Shown here: one piece after another, positions 18,641-21,031 of the stretch
Layout of the letters: each line of letters opens with the position of its first letter
Position numbering within the stretch: the first letter of the stretch is position 1
Source: Gnetum montanum
Taxonomy: Eukaryota; Streptophyta; Gnetopsida; Gnetales; Gnetaceae
Length of the DNA: 21,031 nucleotides
Assembly: GCA_015680685.1 (NCBI GenBank)
Contig: MNCI01023267.1
Span: forward strand, 654,594 to 675,624
Direction of reading: 5' to 3'
Translations under genes and position numbers: made by a program
The notes under the pieces: generated by a model
Seen by the model: the letters and a program-made list of their open reading frames with translations, nothing else
What the model was told of the DNA's origin: nothing
Databases searched by the model: none

Positions 18641-19044
18641 CTTAGGCTAAATAGGTGCCTCGGTACGACCACTTTGAGTACTTGCATTACGTGTGGTGAT
18701 CCCAGTAACGATTAGCGTTTGGTAGCCATAGTTGCATGGTTCAGGGTGTGTACGGTAAGTGGGAACGGATGCTGACGCTAGGACATTAGTTAGTTTTAGT
18801 TAGTTTCTCAACCCTTTTCCTCATAGCTTAGGAGATAAGCTGAAAAATACCAAAAAAATCATATACCTCAGACTTGCTTAACCATACACCATGACACATA
18901 CAAGCAAGCCTAGGAAGACAACGAATGATTAACCCCAAGCGTTCCTTGTGGCGTTAAGGCATTTAGTCTGCGGAGTTCGATCGGATCATGCGTACACGCT
19001 CGTATTCGTATGGTTGAGTGTAGGGGTACCTCGCCACTCATCAT

Positions 19045-19062
19045 TGGCGCCGTTGCCGGGGA
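19045..19062 (+). promoter_or_regulatory. tRNA-Asp primer-binding site (element 3)
   Basis: TGGCGCCGTTGCCGGGGA lies one base after the LTR. It is the exact complement of the CCA-tailed 3' end of plant nuclear tRNA-Asp(GTC) as I know that tRNA, the primer described for Athila and Calypso elements. Minus-strand DNA synthesis starts here. Confidence 0.93.
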
Positions 19063-19189
19063 CTAAGTGTTTTTACGCCAATTGAACATAAGGGATATCA
19101 CTCACATCGTTGTGAGCCTAAAACGAACCTTAGGGTTAATCAGTTAATTCAGAACATAAATAACGGTGAAAATTAGCACACCATTAGAA

Positions 19190-21031
19190 ATGGCTTCTTC
19201 TCATGCAATCAACTCACCTAAGGACAATACAGGAGAAAGTCAGGATCATACGCATAACCGAAATCAACCATGTCCTCAACAATCCAAAGTCACATATACT
19301 CATCCCGATGAGTATGTGCCGGATTTTACCTTTGTTTTCCATCAAGATGAGCAACTGCGGTGGAGAGACATGCAAGGTAACATCGTGTTACCCCCAGATC
19401 GCTCTGCTCCCAACATGCTTTTCCGTGCCTTGGTACAGATTGGCATGCATGAGCTGTTCGCAGAATACGTTTTGGATGACCATGACACAAGGGATTATCA
19501 TCCCACAAATGCCCAACGTATTCGGGATGCAAGGCAGGAGAGCCAACATTCACTATTGAAGGGCAAGGTTCCCCACGTCATTAGTGAAATAGGAGAAGAG
19601 GAACCCCTCACGATGGGTTTCTTAGAAAATGATGTTCCTCCTCCTCACTCTAGTGAAGAGGTTAGGCATCAGGGCCTTAGATCAACGATACATATTCCAG
19701 GCTCTGATCCCCGTGAGCACCAGCTGTTCACGGCAGGAACAACTACTCACACTAATGACGGACTCGTTGATCGTCACAACGATCGGGGCCGAAGCAGCCG
19801 AAGAGAAGGCAAGAAACATCACCATGGTGATGGATCCCCTTCTTCTTCCCCTTCATCACATCATTCACCCTCTCCTTCCACATCTGGGCGCAGCCACCAT
19901 GAGCATAACGCGGAGAGTAAAGGTAAAAGAGATGAAATGCCTCGACAGGAAGGTCGAGAGGAGTTAGGACAAGGGCAAGGACGTAGGGAGAATAGGGAAC
20001 CACAACGTAGACATCACAGACGTCATGAAAGAGATGATCATGACGAACCCCTATTCGCAACCCGAAGTATGCTTGACATTAGAGAGGCAGTTAGGATTCC
20101 CACAAGGCATTTGAAAGACAGTAGGATCAAGCGTTTGGATATAAATAATATCCCACGTTTTGAAGGGGGATACAACGCTGATCCTCAACATCATTTACAG
20201 GCATTCCACGATGCCTGTGCCTTGCAGAACATAGACAATGAGTGGCAGAAACTCAAGTTGTTCCCAAGGACACTCACTAAAGAAGCAGAGAGCTGGTACC
20301 GGTCCTTAGAACCGGAAACCATCAGGAGGTGGAGTACGATGCTTGAATTGTTCAACAACAAATATCAAACGTACTCCAGAGTGTCCAACTTGCGTAAGCA
20401 GATCCAAGGCTGGAAACAAGGTGCTTATGAACCCTTGGATGCTGCCATGGCCCGTTACTATACACTGCTACATCGTTGCCCGGGCCATGGGTACGCTAAG
20501 CGGGATCAACTTCGCCACATCGTGGATGGGCTAAGAAATGAAACGAGAAGAACTCTTGGGACTTACGCCCAAGGGAGACTCTCCCAACTAAGAGCCCATG
20601 AAGTTGAAAGCTTGTTGGAACAAGTAGCGCAAGAAGAGGGTGAGCTACGGAAGAGAGAAAGTGCGGAAGAATACAACCGCGATCCCTCCCTTCGCAAGAA
20701 GGGAGTGAAATTCTGTGATGAGGAGGATGAGTCACCACTCAAAGAGTTGGTGAACCGGAAAACCTTGCCGATCCAAAAGTTAACAACAGAAATAGCGGCT
20801 AAGGTAGACGATGTATGGAGTTCCTTAGACTCTAAAATAGAAACAGTCTTGAAAATTGTAGAAGAGTCTAAGGTTGAGCAAAGTAGTGACAAAGGAAAGA
20901 AAAAGTGGAGAGATTTGAGCCTTGCACATAACAAGGGTAAGGGAAAAATCGCTAACTCCGATGTGGTTGTAAATTCTGATTCAGACTATGATAGTGGATG
21001 TGAGGTTTGCTACTATGACCATCCTAAGGGA
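19190..21031 (+). CDS. Gag polyprotein, intact, 3'-partial
   Basis: 614 codons without a stop from the first ATG (in-frame TAA upstream at 19157) to the window edge. Structural protein that would assemble the virus-like particle and package element RNA in the cytoplasm. Residues 40-130 form a conserved N-terminal domain with DEYVPDFTFVF and LRWRDM, also present in element 2. Residues 185-285 are a His/Arg/Ser/Glu-rich basic linker. LKDSRIKRLDINNIPRFEGG begins near residue 307 and leads into the retrotransposon Gag capsid-like domain (about 320-465: LKLFPRTLTKEAESWY, LFNNKYQTYSRVSNLRKQI, YYTLLHRCPGHGYAKRDQL). Then comes a charged, helix-prone tail (465-600, including EVESLLEQVAQEE). It ends at CEVCYYDHPKG, where a C-x2-C-x3-H could begin an atypical zinc knuckle. 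Gag-Pol fusion or a stop lies beyond the window. Family assignment is firm; the role of the N-terminal domain is unknown. Confidence 0.93.
   Translation, partial: MASSHAINSPKDNTGESQDHTHNRNQPCPQQSKVTYTHPDEYVPDFTFVFHQDEQLRWRDMQGNIVLPPDRSAPNMLFRALVQIGMHELFAEYVLDDHDTRDYHPTNAQRIRDARQESQHSLLKGKVPHVISEIGEEEPLTMGFLENDVPPPHSSEEVRHQGLRSTIHIPGSDPREHQLFTAGTTTHTNDGLVDRHNDRGRSSRREGKKHHHGDGSPSSSPSSHHSPSPSTSGRSHHEHNAESKGKRDEMPRQEGREELGQGQGRRENREPQRRHHRRHERDDHDEPLFATRSMLDIREAVRIPTRHLKDSRIKRLDINNIPRFEGGYNADPQHHLQAFHDACALQNIDNEWQKLKLFPRTLTKEAESWYRSLEPETIRRWSTMLELFNNKYQTYSRVSNLRKQIQGWKQGAYEPLDAAMARYYTLLHRCPGHGYAKRDQLRHIVDGLRNETRRTLGTYAQGRLSQLRAHEVESLLEQVAQEEGELRKRESAEEYNRDPSLRKKGVKFCDEEDESPLKELVNRKTLPIQKLTTEIAAKVDDVWSSLDSKIETVLKIVEESKVEQSSDKGKKKWRDLSLAHNKGKGKIANSDVVVNSDSDYDSGCEVCYYDHPKG

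Larger units (their letters stand above)
17984..19043 (+). repeat. 5' LTR of element 3
   Basis: 1060 bp, TGATGAGACG to CTCATCA. U3 is about 150 bp with a palindrome cluster and TATA box. R holds AGCGAAGCTCTGG, GCTCTTTGTTCGAGCA and AATAAA. U5 is long and repetitive and ends in ATCATATACCTCAG, TAGGGGTACCTC and the terminal CA. It is about 190 bp longer than LTR 2, and an internal duplication (18357-18640) accounts for that. Confidence 0.93.
17984..21031 (+). mobile_element. Element 3: young Gypsy retrotransposon, 5' part
   Basis: 5' LTR, primer site, about 130-bp leader and an uninterrupted gag; pol and the 3' LTR lie outside the window. It is homologous to element 2 throughout but richer in G+C and CpG, with no stop or frameshift in gag and a perfect primer site. 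That combination indicates a recent insertion. The bases before the LTR (17979-17983, CCCTA) are the predicted left target-site duplication. It is nested in the gag pseudogene that ends at 17983. Confidence 0.93.

Noticed and set aside
19203-19967. Plus-strand ORFs 19203-19559 and 19629-19967
   Set aside because: They overlap the longer gag frame out of phase, and that frame matches element 2 and known Gag blocks.
20563-20934. 123-codon minus-strand ORF
   Set aside because: Antisense shadow of the open gag frame of element 3.

Overview
The window reads as nuclear DNA of a seed plant with a repeat-rich genome. It is AT-rich, and I see no host gene, tRNA, rRNA or bacterial-style operon. Essentially everything recognisable is Ty3/Gypsy LTR retrotransposon sequence, all on the + strand, at very different stages of decay. 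The species cannot be told from the sequence.

Layout: (A) 1-158 is unassigned flank and 159-358 is an ordered minisatellite (45-bp unit built from 21+12+12 bp). (B) 361-3326 is the 3' end of element 1: integrase C-terminus, a long 3' untranslated region with a three-copy 80-bp repeat, and its 3' LTR (2549-3326). (C) 3327-3568 is an AT-rich spacer. (D) 3569 to about 12770 is element 2, a related and heavily mutated copy: 5' LTR, degenerate tRNA-Asp primer-binding site, gag, protease, reverse transcriptase, RNase H, integrase and 3' untranslated region. A shorter LTR-like piece (about 12204-12510) lies inside that untranslated region. (E) 12779-14900 is a decayed ORF of unknown function with a coiled-coil-like tail, sitting where Athila-type elements carry their extra post-pol ORF. 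(F) 14975-15434 is a tandem array of hairpin-forming units, followed by a motif-rich non-coding stretch to about 16.5 kb. (G) 16511-17983 is a second, different gag pseudogene cut off by (H) element 3, which starts at 17984 and runs off the window end: an intact-looking 1060-bp LTR with five GCGATATCGC-like palindromes upstream of its TATA box, a perfect 18-base tRNA-Asp primer-binding site, and a gag reading frame open for all 614 codons to position 21031.

Elements 1, 2 and 3 belong to one family: shared LTR landmarks in all three, shared gag in 2 and 3, shared integrase tail and 3' UTR in 1 and 2. The tRNA-Asp primer site, DLG-type protease, FMDDFS reverse transcriptase and D,D35E integrase point to the non-chromovirus Athila/Tat branch, most like Athila. 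Element 3 keeps CpG and has an open frame, so it is the youngest and probably recently mobile member. Element 2 shows the CAG/CAA/TGG-to-stop pattern expected from long methylation-driven decay. The parts worth a second look are the unknown ORF at 12.8-14.9 kb, the dyad-based repeat arrays, the palindrome-loaded promoter of element 3, and the conserved N-terminal domain of this family's Gag.
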